Below are positions 30,360 to 40,700 of a stretch of 64,000 bases of DNA, piece by piece. Under the pieces are notes generated by a model. It saw only the letters and a list, made by a program, of their open reading frames with translations, made no database searches and was not told the DNA's origin. Both the position numbers and the translations under genes were made by a program. Within the stretch, counting starts at the first letter, position 1, and each line of letters begins with the position of its first letter. Origin of the DNA: Isochrysis galbana (taxonomy: Eukaryota; Haptophyta; Isochrysidales; Isochrysidaceae); NCBI GenBank assembly GCA_018136815.1, contig CM030945.1, positions 161,811-225,810 on the forward strand, given 5' to 3'.

Positions 30360-31090
30360 TTACCTTTAAAAACTCTTTGAAGTATTGGCCACTCTACTCC
30401 TATTGCGAAAATTCTAAACATTCTCGCCGCGCACGCAGCCTCCGTTTGGACCCATTAGCCTTTGCCACGCACGCATTCTACGCGTCCCCCACTCACTCCC
30501 CCGGCCCCCTCACCTCCCTCTGCCATTTGGTGATTCACCCGTACACTATTAGGAGGATATGGGTATGGTTAAAAGGGCTGAGAGCTTAGATATGGTCAAC
30601 CTACTCTTATGCAAGCAAGTAGGGCGCAGACAGTGGGGGCCTCGCGCCCCCCTCACTCCATCGCGGACACCCCTCGGGGTGGGCTCGTACGATCAACCCC
30701 AGCCCCTGCCCGATGGCAGGGGCTGGGCAATCATCATTCCTGCCCAGACCCTTAGGGGGCGCGGGCCGCGAGCCGCACTCCCACGCCTGCATGGGGCCTG
30801 CCCTCGAGCTGACTCCCCCCCTGTCCCTGGTCGCCAGGCATACAGGGGCCTTTGGGTGGCTCCCATGGCCAGCGAGGCGAGCGTGGGCGAGAGGGCCAGG
30901 GGGGGGGGCAGGGGCAGGGGCTCAGCCCCAGCCTCCACTGCCCCCTGAGCTGCCGCCTTGCTGGCCCCCTATGAGCCCCCACAGGACCTCCGAGAGCAGG
31001 CCAGGGCGCGCCGCATGGCGACGCGCCGCAGGGACGACGAGGGGTGAGAGTGGAGAGGAGGGAGCGGGGGGGTTTTGCACCCCCCCCCCC
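30360..31090 (-). mobile_element. Degenerate retroposon of the hairpin/LINE-tail family
   Basis: AACATTCTCGCCGCGCACGC, CACTCCCCCGGCCCC and GCTTAGATATGGTCAAC at 30415-30600 parallel 36235-36400. The following GGGGCCTCGCGCCCCCCTCA and GCCCCCTGAGCTGC segments at 30637-30955 parallel the bodies at 41.3-41.7 kb. No TSD was found and the order suggests two overlapping insertions. Confidence 0.5.
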
Positions 31091-32572
31091 CCCGATGGAG
31101 TCCGGTGAGAAACAGGCCCCGTTTGCATTAGCAAACGCGGAAACGGGTAGGGGTCCTATTGAACCATTGGTCAAGCGCTATTTTCCAGTCCGCCGTCGAG
31201 GGCGTGAGGTACCGGATGATCCAAATCGCCTGCAGGGCTTTGATGTGCTCTTTACAATAGTATACATACTATACAAGAAGCATGCCGATGGAGGGGAATG
31301 CAAGGCCACGTCGATAAGAAGTCGATTTTTTACAAGCACCAAAAGTGCAAGACGCAGGTGGGGAACTGCAAGGGGCATCCTTTGGGCATGTGATGGGGCT
31401 AGTATATTTGTGCCTATCGTTCCGGACCACGAGCGGCAATGGAATCGGGTTAGTTAATGCTGAGAAAATGTGCCGGGGCATGTGCAAAGCATCAGTATGT
31501 GAGGACCGCAATGTTGATCAAGCAACCAGTAGCGCAACAGCCGACGATCCAATCTGATTCTATGCTGAACCCGGTCGCAAAGCCTTCCAGAATGAGAGGA
31601 CGGAGTCGAAGTTGGCGTCGCTAGTGGCATCGCTATATCGTCCAAGTAGGCTGCACTTCTCGATTTATTTTGGCTAGCTTTCGGCTGTGCACCAGCCTGG
31701 CTGGTAGCAACCTTGCTCAACGCCCACGCGCCCATCTAGCTTCAGTCCCACGCATCTAGTCATCAAACATGCTCATAGGGCAGATCTATGCCTGCGAAGA
31801 CCACGGGAGGAGTTGGAGGAGTAGTAGTATAATGAAAGCAAGGCATATGCGCCCCAATTCAATCTTCGGCCGGTTGTGCGCCATGCCTAATCCACCAGTG
31901 GCGCGCATAGGATTGGAAAGGGCACGAATGTCCACGATGGCTCGTCCAGGCCCTACGCGCCTCGCCGCAGCCTTACGCCGGGCACTTTGGCAAATCATCA
32001 GTGGTCAAATGAGCATTCTTCGCAATAGGACTTGGATGAGTACGCGGTGATGAGTGAGCACCGCGCCCCGTGGCTGATGTCCCGCGGTAGAGCCTTCACA
32101 AAGGGCATGAGAGATGCAAATGCGTGGGCGCGCGGATTGGTGTGTGCTTGGGAGGGGTTGGGTATACTTCTAGCGCCATCGAAGCGCTCGGCGAGATGAA
32201 AGTTGGTAAGTGACCGACGGTGATAGAGTTAGCGTCGAATCCTCAGGAGACAAGTAATACGCAGCCTCGATGGCATATCGAATCAGGTGGGAGAGCCATC
32301 ATCCTGCAGTGACTTCTCCGACTTAGGGCTACGCATGTAGCACTCATAGTATTCAACTGAGCGCTAGACCCCCCCTCTCTTGCCGCGCCATAAGAGTGGC
32401 AACGATGCTTCACCCAACATTAGAGCGCTCGCTCCGCGCAAGGCCCATGACCACTCTACCAACGAGAGCAAGCCAGCTGCTTCAATCGACGGCACATGCG
32501 TAGAGGAACAGGGCTTCTTGGCTCGCCACAAGTTTGCGAGAAAAATGATTTGCGACAACAAGGTTGGGCCTT
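31091..32572. other. No supported gene
   Basis: Average-composition sequence with short open frames on both strands but no domain, repeat or splice pattern I can support. It may hold the 3' region of the kinase gene and untranslated sequence. Confidence 0.4.
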
Positions 32573-34280
32573 TCAGACGGCCGAGGCTCCCGATGTGATG
32601 GCATTTAGCTGCAGACCGTGAAGTACACCCGTCCCGCTGCTCAGATGAAGCGCCAAGCTAGCGAGGAGCAGTAAGGCGTATAACGTGCCGAGGGCAAGTT
32701 GCTTCCATTTGAGCACGAAAAGCTGGCGCACGCGATCGAAGCCTAGCAAAGGTGTCGCCTCGCACTCGCCGCATTGTACCGTCACGCCCTCGGGTGCGTC
32801 TGGGGGGACTGGCCCCGAGGCGGTGACCCAACGATCGAGACACAACTCGCCAATTGAAGCACGGTCGGAAGGTTGAACCTGCGCATACGGCAAGTGAAGA
32901 CGGCAAGGGCTTGAAGGATATTGACATGGACAAGGGAGGCCAGTGTTCCATGAGCGACGCGCACAGCATAGAGCTGAAGCCTCGTCACCTGCAACATGGC
33001 GTCGATGAGCTGTCGTACCTCGAGGGAGAGCTCGTCGGGCATCTCGTAGTTTAGTCGTAGCACCTGGGACAATTTACAACGAGGGCGACTGAGTATCGAC
33101 GAGGCGGTGAACTCGTCCGTGTTGACAGCTCGCTGCACGGCCAGGCGCCGTGCTGCGGCGACGCGCAAGGGCAACGTGCGCGCGCACGTTGGCAACGAGT
33201 GCGTCGAACGACTCCACCGAAGCCTCCGCATTGGCCTCCCGTGCGGCCGCCCAGCGTCCTGAGGGCGAAGCCGAGAAGGGAGGCCGACCGACGAGCATCT
33301 CGTAGAGGGATGTGCCAAGAGCCCAAACGTCCGCAGATGGCCCGAGTCTCAAGCGCCCCCATGCCATGTCCGCGCTGTACCCGGTCAGCTGCTCCGGCGA
33401 TGCATACAGGGGTGTGCCCTCAGTGACGAACGCGTGCTGTTTGTAGATGTGTCGCGCGAATCCCCAGTCGACAAGAACCGCTGAGTCGCAGGCCGAGTTT
33501 AGCCGTACGTTCTCGGGCTTGATGTCGCAGTGAATGAACTCGCGCATGTGCGCGTGGCGCGTCGCCGACAAAAGCTGCGCGAAAAGGCGCCGCGCCACAT
33601 CTTCTTCCAGGCGTCCCTTCGGCTGTGATCGGATGTACGAGAGGAGGTCTGGCCCTTCGACACGTTCCATGACAATGTAGACCGCATCTGCCTGTGGGAC
33701 GAGGGTCGGGTGGGAGCACTCGAGACCACAAGGGTGAGAGGGCCATGCACTCCAGCTGCCAGCACTTAGCGATGTGGCGAAGCATGTGAGGATGGCGTGG
33801 TTTATCCACCATCTCGATAACGTCGCAAAGCTTGACGACGTGCGGGTGATTGAGCTGTCGCAGCACGTGCACTTCTCGCATCACCGCCTCCAACTGTGCC
33901 GTGCCTTGGGCGTGGCTGCTCGAGAACATCTTGACCGCGAGCCGTGACGTTTGGCCATCTGCGTCGGCCGCCCCTGCCTGTGCCTCAACGACGAGGCAGT
34001 GGGCGCCGCGCCCAACGGCCGAGCCGAGCGTCAGGAGCGGCTCTGTGCGCTTCTCGATATCTCCGCGCAAAGGCTGGGTGGGCATGCTCGATGTGGCCCG
34101 CCACTCTCCCGAGTAAAGAAGTTCGCGGGCGGCTGCGACAGTGTGCGCCCACGGCGTGCGTCGCGGCGCGCACGCGCCGTCGCCGGTAGCGTCTGACGTT
34201 GGGCGGAATACGCATGCGAGGGTCTTGGTCGCAAACCAGTGGCAGTTGAAGTCACCGACTTCCACACAGCCGAGCGTGCC
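32573..34280 (-). CDS. Ser/Thr protein kinase with C-terminal membrane helix
   Basis: Four phase-0 exons: 34280-33810, 33691-33188, 33063-32989 and 32878-32573, 451 residues, plus unresolved N-terminal exon(s) upstream. All kinase subdomains are visible: glycine loop LGSAVGRGAHCLVVEAQ, LAVKMF (catalytic-pair Lys), REVHVLRQLNHPHVVKLCDV, hinge VYIVMERVEGPDLLSYI, HCDIKPENVRL, VLVDWGFARH (DWG in place of DFG), GTPLYASPEQLTG, ADVWALGTSLYEMLVGRPPF, and the closing QPSDRASIGELCLDRWV. The C-terminus has one helix (LALGTLYALLLLASLALHL) and a short tail, so the enzyme is probably tail-anchored. The fold is CAMK/SNF1-like; the DWG variant is unusual. It runs tail-to-head with the nucleotidyltransferase gene. 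Confidence 0.85.
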
Positions 34281-34679
34281 CTACACACCCAAGGACGGTG
34301 AGAGTGTGGTCAGCTGACCTGGCGGTATGCACCAGGGCGTGCCCCAACGGTGGAAGTTGTCGCCGGAGCCGAGGACGGGCGACGGCCAAAGCGGCGAGTC
34401 GGGAAGTGGCGAGTCGGGACGCTAAATTGCGGATGCGTGTGGAGCGCGTGCCGTGCACAGGCGGAATGTACACCTTGGCTGCAAGCTCCTGCATGGCGTC
34501 TGCGGTGGTCGATGAGAAGGACTGTGCGAAGAGCCGTGAGAGGACCCCAAAGATTATGGGTGTGGTCGCGTACACCTGAGGTGAACGTGTGAGCATTGTG
34601 ATCTGCGAGGAATGTGATTCCCATGCTGGCTGCGCCGAGATCCCAATCGGCCTGCGAGGATTGCATGCTCAACCACGCA

Positions 34680-35589
34680 TCAAGAGGGTGCAACAAGTTC
34701 AGGAAGGGCGCCCACCTCTCCTGCGACGACAGCGTCGTACGAGCCAAGGCCATGCCCACATCGGATGGCCCGACCATCCGGTCCCCGCGCTACCTTCGCC
34801 AGAGCGTGGCACGATCCCCGACAACAATTCTTGGAACAGAACTGTCCGTCTGCCCAGCGGAGGGTGGGCGGTGATGTATCGACGAGAGCGAACGCGTCAA
34901 TATCCTTGGTAAATGGCGCATCGGCAATCTTCCGAAGTAGTCGCCTGCAAGCAGGTGCAGATGGGAGGAAGTGCCCAGAGCTGAGTCGCGCTCAATTGAC
35001 ATGTGGAGAGTGCTACATCCACGGCTCTGGCAATTCCACCACCCGCCGTCCCGTGTGGAGCTGGCAGCTATCTAAACTTGCACAGCCGTTGCGTCACTAC
35101 CTGATTGGCGAGCACTCACCAATCATACAGCTGATCAGCCCGCACAATAAGCAGCGGCTTTCTTGTGTCCCGGAACGCCGTTCTCGCTGCTAGGATCGAG
35201 TTGGCTAGGTTGTGCCACGCTGCGCCGGCCGTGCCAAGCGTGAGCCAAACGAAGTCGACGTGCATTCGGAAGCCATATGCGCTCACGCACTCTGCAAGCT
35301 CTGCTGCGTGTGCCCCGAGCGTGACGACGGCCCTCTGGAGCCCGGCGCTCTCCAAACCAGCCAACAGATGGATGAGCAGCGGGCGCATGTCCACCTTGAG
35401 CACACGGCCGGCGCTCTCTGTCGTGATGTATGAGGCGGCGTGCACGAGCGCCTGCTTCACGACGGGAGGGCCAAGGGAAGCAGGCGCTGCGGGAGGTCCC
35501 ACTGTGATCTGCGCTTGCGAAGCAGTCTGGGTGGAGGAGGGAGAGGTGGACGCGGTGAGCGAAAGCGAGGCAGAATTGCTCCTCGCCAT
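34680..35589 (-). CDS. Sugar/choline-phosphate-type nucleotidyltransferase
   Basis: Two exons, 35589-35120 and 34944-34680, split a Trp codon with a GT-AG intron and give 244 residues. After a Ser/Thr-rich start the N-terminal GxGxRxxP motif is weak (RVLKVDMRPLLIHLL). The rest follows the NTP-transferase pattern: LLAGLESAGLQRAVVTLGAH, LGTAGAAWHNLANSILAART, LLIVRADQLYDW/RLLRKIADAP, DIDAFALVDTS, and SYDAVVAGEVGAL. It resembles CTP-dependent choline- or inositol-phosphate cytidylyltransferases more than ADP-glucose enzymes, but I cannot fix the substrate. The protein ends soon after the AGE motif, shorter than most homologues. Confidence 0.65.
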
Positions 35590-35679
35590 CGCAAGAGGGG
35601 AGCGAGCAAGAGGGAGAGAGGGTGGACAGGAGGAAGGGAGGTAGAGAATGAGAGAAAGAGAGATGCAGAAACAGTGCGC

Positions 35680-35815
35680 TGCCTCTCTCTCCCTCCCTCC
35701 CTCCCTCTGTCTCTCTCTCTCTCCCTCTCTCTCTCTCCCTCTCTCCCTCTCGCCCTCTCGCCCTCTCTCTCTTCTCTCTCTCTCTCTCCCCCCCCCCCCC
35801 TCTCCCCCTCTCTCT
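35680..35815. repeat. (CT)n/(CCCT)n microsatellite
   Basis: CTCTCTCCCTCCCTCCCTC and related words extend directly upstream of the nucleotidyltransferase start on its template side. Confidence 0.9.
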
Positions 35816-36140
35816 GCCAATAGTCTCAGGGTATTTTGTAGTAGAGTGTCATCCGTAGACGGCCAGGGTGAGGGGCGGAGCTAACTATGTAGGGTACCGA
35901 TTTTCCCATCAAGCATCAAGCCGAGTGCTACTCCTAGGTATGAGTCCTCACAGCCCTACAGCCCGCCCCTTCCCTGTCCCCTGTCAAGCTGTACACGCTG
36001 TACTTTACAGCGTCATTTCACATACCAAAAAAAATCCTTGAAGGCGTCCTCTAAGCTACCAGAGACCACAGAGACTCTGTGCCAGAGACATTCCCTTCAC
36101 TAGACACTAGATCACCGCTGACATCGCCCTAGCTAGGGGC

Positions 36141-36219
36141 TAGGGGTAAGCACAAGTATCCGGATATTTGTCTTGGATATTTGGGTGGATTTGCTCCACA
36201 TAGATATCTCTAGATATTT
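36141..36219 (+). mobile_element. Left end of a hAT-type element (host of nested insertions)
   Basis: TAGGGGTAAGCACAAGTATC, then GGATATTTGTCTTGGATATT and GGTGGATTTG, resembles the hAT end at 38864 and the ends at 2559 and 2760. It continues after the nested retroposon at 38487 (GATATCTCTAGATATTTCAG, GGATATTTGGGC). The right terminus was not recognised. Confidence 0.6.
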
Positions 36220-36625
36220 TAAACCTTTTAATATTTTTACCGCACTCGCGGCGAATGGACGAACCACTACCCACTACACGTAGTACGTAGTACGTAGCAT
36301 ACTTTCTACACCCCCACTCCCCCGGCCCTTCTCCCCTCGCCATCTGGCGGCTCCCCCCGCACACTACTAGGGGGATTGGGGTAAAGGGCTTAGATATGGT
36401 CCGGCGGCCCGCGCCCCCCCCCGGCGATCATTCCCCACCTTCCTGTGTCTCCGAGTGGGCGGCGGCTTCAGCCCCGACTTATCCTGTAAACAGGAGCGGG
36501 ACTTACCGATTTTTCGGTGGGCGGAGCTCTCGCTCCGCCCACTCCCTTCTCCGCGCTCTCTCTCCCCTCTCCTGCGGCACGCGCGATGGCGCGCCTGCGG
36601 CAGGCCTCCAGCTGCCCTCTGGCGA

Positions 36626-38125
36626 CAGGGCGTATGGGTTCACGTTGACACGCCCTCGAGGGCCCATTACAGTAGCTTGGGCAAGGTGTTAACCCATCTA
36701 GCCTCTTACAAGTGTTGACGCAGGGCACAACAAGTGTTGACACGGTGTTGACGCACTTCCACTTGTCACTGTTGCGGTTGCTGGTTGCTGATTCTGCTTG
36801 CTTTAGCGGGCAGTGCGGCAGCGCGCGCGAGGGAATGCGCGGTCAAATGAATGACAAAATGCCTATCGGGACACGCGCGGCCCCGCGCAGGTGGAACGCG
36901 CAGGCGACGCGCAGCGTGCAAGTGAGCGTCGGCCAGTCGGTCGCGCGCAGCGAGTGCGGCGAGCAGCCGGTCCACGGCCGCGAAGGCGGCGGCGGGCACC
37001 GCCGGCGCACCTCCGACCGCCGCCGCTGCCTCCCCACGCAGTAGGCGGCCCACGCGTGCACAAGGAGTAGCACGGTCCCATCGTGCGCGGGCGCACCGGC
37101 GCGCCGCCCGTGTAGCGGTAGCAGCGTAGCGCACGCAGCAGCAGGTGCAGCCGCGCGCAAGCTCCAAGTCGGCCATGGTGCCCGCGCCAAAGAGCAACTC
37201 CCCACTTGCCACTTGGCCGTGCAGCTCCTCGTGCGCGCGCACGCGCGGCACGTAGCATTCAGTGGGTGCGTGAGTGCGTGGGTGCGTGGGTGCATAGTAG
37301 TACACAGCATCGGTAGTGTGGTGTTAACCCGCTGCTGGTACCAACACCTGCAGATTGAGGTGTTAACGCATGTGCCACACCTAGCCAATGGAGGTGTTAA
37401 AAAAAAAAAACTTCTTAATAGTCTCGCCGCGCGCGCGACCCTGCAAAGTATCTACGCAGCCACGCCCGCTTCCCTTCCCTCCCCCTCCACCTGCCTTGCG
37501 GCTCGTCCCCTCGTGCTCTACCTAGGGGCTGGGTGTAGTGGGTTTTTAGCGGCAGACGGTGTGTACCGATTCTCGACGGCCTGGTTCTCCCCTTCCTCCT
37601 GTGCCATCGGGCTACCGGCTGATGAGTGTTTGTTTTCTGTGCTGGGCGTCAGGCAACTGTGGTCATTATGACTAAGGTCTGTCGTCGGTTGGTCGGCTCG
37701 CGACTAGCGGCTAGGGGTCGCTTGGTTAGGCAAGACGCTCTGCTATGTTAAGGGCTTTCGCTACCAGTGATAGATTCGTGTTCATTTGTCGTCCAGTGAA
37801 GGAGGCCGATCCCCATTGTGCGTGATGCGCATTCCGCGTTGTGTACGGGGTATTGCGGGTTTCTCACCCATTTCGTGATTTTGCCTGTGTAAGGGCTCTC
37901 CCATAGAATTTTGTCCGCCGTCGAAGGTGAGTCTGGGGTGCGGCGGCTGGGCCGCGTCGCGGGCTAACGCGTATAGTTTGGCTAGTAGGGTCGCCGCGCA
38001 CTCTGGATGGAGGAACAGGCACGTCGGGCCGTTAAGACAGACTCCCGCGATCTTCTTGTGGGGACCAATGGAGGTGTTAACGCAAAGTGGGTCAACACCG
38101 GGTTAACGTGAACCCATACACCCTG
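36626..38125. mobile_element. hAT element with CAGGG termini and 8-bp TSD
   Basis: Terminal inverted repeats CAGGGCGTATGGGTTCACGT and the complement of ACGTGAACCCATACACCCTG are flanked by TCTGGCGA at 36618-36625 and 38126-38133. GTGTTGAC/GTGTTAAC words recur near both ends as subterminal repeats. CAGGG ends and 8-bp TSD indicate hAT. The interior shows no clear transposase. It disrupts the 36220-38486 retroposon. Confidence 0.9.
37401..38064 (-). mobile_element. 5'-truncated LINE with 16-bp TSD
   Basis: CCAATGGAGGTGTTAA is duplicated at 37385-37400 and 38065-38080. The minus strand ends GACTATTAAGAAG plus a T-run. Coding sequence near 37700-37800 reads LSLVAKALNIAERLA and stops, matching the C-terminus of LINE ORF2 at 24.06 kb (LVAKALGLDERLA). 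It lies inside the 36626-38125 hAT element. Confidence 0.9.
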
Positions 38126-38589
38126 TCTGGCGACCCCTGGAGGCACCTGGAGGTCAGCTCAGGGGGCAGAGGAGGCTGGGGCTGGGCCCTGGCCTCCCCT
38201 GCCTCTCCCTCGCTGACGCTCCAGAATCTCGCCCCCACCCTGCACCTGTCTGCCTGTCGACCAGGGGGGAGGGGGGGTTGGAGCGATGGGCTGGCCACGA
38301 CAGGCCAGGACGCGCGAGGCAGGCGAGCCTGCCACTACTGAGAGAGTGGGTCAGCAGGGCAGTGGGCTCCTGGCAAGCCATCAGGCGTGCCAGGAGCATG
38401 GGTGGTTCCTCCCCCATGGCAAGGGAGGAGTGGAGAGAGGGGGGGGCTCGTGCCCCCCCATGGGTCAACCAAGTATAAACTTAGTTGATATCTCTAGATA
38501 TTTCAGGGATATTTGGGCTCTTGCTGGGATATCTATACAGGTTATTTGGGTTATAGAACAATAAACACGTTTAACGTACTGTAGTTAGT

Positions 38590-38838
38590 TGTTCACTAAG
38601 TTTATACTTAGTTCGCCCATGGGGGGGCACGAGCCCCCCCCTCTCTCCACTCCTCCCCTGCCATGGGGGAGGAACCACCCATGCTCCTGGCACGCCTGAT
38701 GGCTTGCCAAGAGCCCACTGCCCTGCTGACCCACTCTCTCAGTGGCAGGCTCGCCTGCCTCGCGCGTCCTGGCCTGTCGTGGCCAGCCCATCGCTCCAAC
38801 CCCCCCTCCCCTCCTGTTCGACAGAAAAGAAAAAAATA
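38590..38838 (+). mobile_element. Short hairpin-family retroposon with 12-bp TSD
   Basis: ACTGTAGTTAGT at 38578-38589 recurs at 38839-38850. Five bases in, the hairpin ACTAAGT-TTAT-ACTTAGT is followed by TCGCCCATGGGGGGGCACGA, and the element ends GACAGAAAAGAAAAAAATA. The body (GAACCACCCATGCTCCTGGC and following) is the inverse of 38280-38475, so two related copies face each other. Confidence 0.8.
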
Positions 38839-39485
38839 ACTGTAGTTAGTAGTTAGCTCCACATAGGCCTTGGCAGAAATATCCGGATATATCTACTGGA
38901 TATTTGGGCGAATTTTGGCAGGACTAGCTATCTCTGGATATTTCCATGGGTGCCCTGGATACTTGGTGGATATTTGGGTGGGTGTGGGGGGTCTACGCGC
39001 TAAAACAAAACCCTTGCAGAGCAAGAATGAGCGCGTGGCTCGGCTGGGGGTCACTAGGAAAGTCCCACACAGAGGATAGGGTAGATTACGTTAATAAAGA
39101 GGCTGAATAACTAATACTTACTCGATCGCAGGATGATTACGACAGACACAGACAGAGCCTGCGAGCACGCAGCGCCATGCCGCGGCGAGGTGAAGCCCTC
39201 TTGCCCCCAGGCCCGCAGCCATTGCCATCCCCATGCCTGCCCGAGCAAATGCGCGGCGCGCGAGCTACGGGCTCGCGTTTGCGCCGCTCGCTCAGCTCGC
39301 GCCGCGCGCCGCGCCAGTTGCCCTCTCACTCAAGCAAGCACGTGGTTGCCCACTGCCCACAACCACAACCACACACACCCTCCAATCGCACATGAGCATG
39401 AATTACCACACCACCACCTCATCACCCACCGCCCACCGCTGCGCTCACAGCTTCCAAACGGCTGCGATCATCATCGCGCCGGAGT

Positions 39486-39890
39486 TTGGAAGAGGAGGAG
39501 GAGGAGGAGGAGATGCGAGAGGAGCTGGCGGTGGTGGGGCCGCTCACTCTCGACGGCGTGCAAGAGTCCGAGGAGCTGCAGGACGAAAAGGAGGAGGAGG
39601 AGGAGGGAAGCGCGATCGACGAGACGGACGAGATGGCCAACGAGAGGACAACCGAGGACGGGGAGAGCGGCGCGGCGGCCGGCAGCTCATCATCTCCAAC
39701 GTTGAAGGTGGGTGTGCGAGTCGTGTACGATACGTTGGGCCAATGCGTTATCACCGCGATGGGCGACGGCACACTACATGGGAATAAGAAGTTGCAGTTG
39801 GAGTTCGAGGCGAACGGGGCGAAGAGGCGCAAATGGGTCAACAAGAGCGATGTGTGCTTGCAGGTATGCCATACAAGTTTGATGGGTTGA
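39486..39890 (+). CDS. hAT-associated acidic protein with KVG module
   Basis: A 134-codon frame: Glu-rich start, LDGVQESEELQDEK, a Ser-rich hinge, then LKVGVRVVYDTLGQCVITAM, GTLHGNKKLQLEF and RRKWVNKSDVCLQ. A donor-like CAG|GTATGC follows VCLQ, so this is probably the first coding exon of the transposase gene. The same module occurs in the remnant at 18.9-19.1 kb. The ~50-residue length and V/G spacing suggest an SH3/Tudor-like fold (inference). Confidence 0.55.
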   Translation: MEEEEEEEEMREELAVVGPLTLDGVQESEELQDEKEEEEEGSAIDETDEMANERTTEDGESGAAAGSSSSPTLKVGVRVVYDTLGQCVITAMGDGTLHGNKKLQLEFEANGAKRRKWVNKSDVCLQVCHTSLMG

Positions 39891-39893
39891 TGG

Positions 39894-40236
39894 GTGCTTG
39901 CTACCCTCACTTGCTTCGCCCACATTCCAAACATAGCCGATGGGATGAAGAATGAATTGCCAGATTATTTGCAAGCATGTCAAGGCCTTGTTATTGACCA
40001 TGGAGATGTCGGCGACTTTACTACATCGGTGCTCAAATGGTGGGCATCGCATCACAAACGCTTCCCTATGTGGGCACAAGCAGCTAGGATTGCTTTTTGT
40101 CTCAGTCCCAATTCAGCTGCTTCGTGAACGTGTCTTCTCATTACTCCAGTGCTCGTTTGGTGCGAACCGTGATAGCTCTTTAGCAGACCAAGTTCAAGCG
40201 TCAGTGATGTTGCGATACAATCGCAGCAAACGCTAG
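39894..40236 (+). pseudogene. hAT transposase dimerisation domain, frameshifted
   Basis: DVGDFTTSVLKWWASHHKRF, then PMWAQAARIAFCLSPNSAAS in one frame, and RERVFSLLQCSFGANRDSSL in the next, together make the hAT C-terminal block (LxWWxxxxxxFP ... SxxxERVFS). A +1/-1 shift near 40115-40125 separates them. The RNase H-like catalytic domain is missing, so this is a relic. Confidence 0.8.
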
Positions 40237-40700
40237 CAGGCGTGATGTGTGACGTGCGACGTGCAAGTGCCAAGTACCAAGTAGCAAACTTCAAATGTAG
40301 GTATGTGTATGTGAAAATTGCAGCAGCTATAGCTATAGACCAATAGTCTACAAGTGGTGGGAGATGATGGTGTATGTGAGGTAGACGTAGACGTGTAACG
40401 GGCTCGAAAATCGAAAATACCGCGCGGGCATGCTAGCGGTATTTATAGCGCACAACTGGATATTTTTCTGGATATTTGGGTAAATTGCTGGATATTTTGC
40501 GGATATTTTTGCTGGATATTTGGGTCCGATTTTGTGGATATTTCTGCCAAGGCCTAGCTCCACAGTAAGCTGCCGTTTCGCCCGCAAGGCTTGCTTGCGC
40601 AAGGTGCTGGCAAGCCCGCCCATGCCCTACGGCCTTGGTTAGGTACCTATCAATAGCTTATTACTAGGTTTGGCGCCCGCAGCTATCTAGATAGATGCAC

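Larger units (their letters stand above)
36220..38486 (-). mobile_element. Hairpin-family retroposon with 17-bp TSD, itself interrupted
   Basis: GATATCTCTAGATATTT is duplicated at 36203-36219 and 38487-38503. On the minus strand the element starts exactly at 38486 with AACTAAGT-TTAT-ACTTGGTT. It then runs through a body like copies A and B (GCCCCCTGAGCTG, GGCGCGCCATCGCGCG) and ends with GAGTGCGGTAAAAATATTAA and AAGGTTTA, the same terminal word as the LINE. Without its insertion (36626-38125 plus one TSD copy) it would be about 760 bp. Confidence 0.9.
38864..40556 (+). mobile_element. Complete non-autonomous hAT element with TIR and 8-bp TSD
   Basis: TAGGCCTTGGCAGAAATATC at the left and its complement at the right form the TIR, flanked by GCTCCACA at 38856-38863 and 40557-40564. 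GGATATTTGGG-type words crowd both ends (38885-38990, 40450-40545). The 1,693-bp element carries an acidic KVG-module ORF and the hAT dimerisation region, but no DDE catalytic domain, so a helper is required. Confidence 0.93.
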
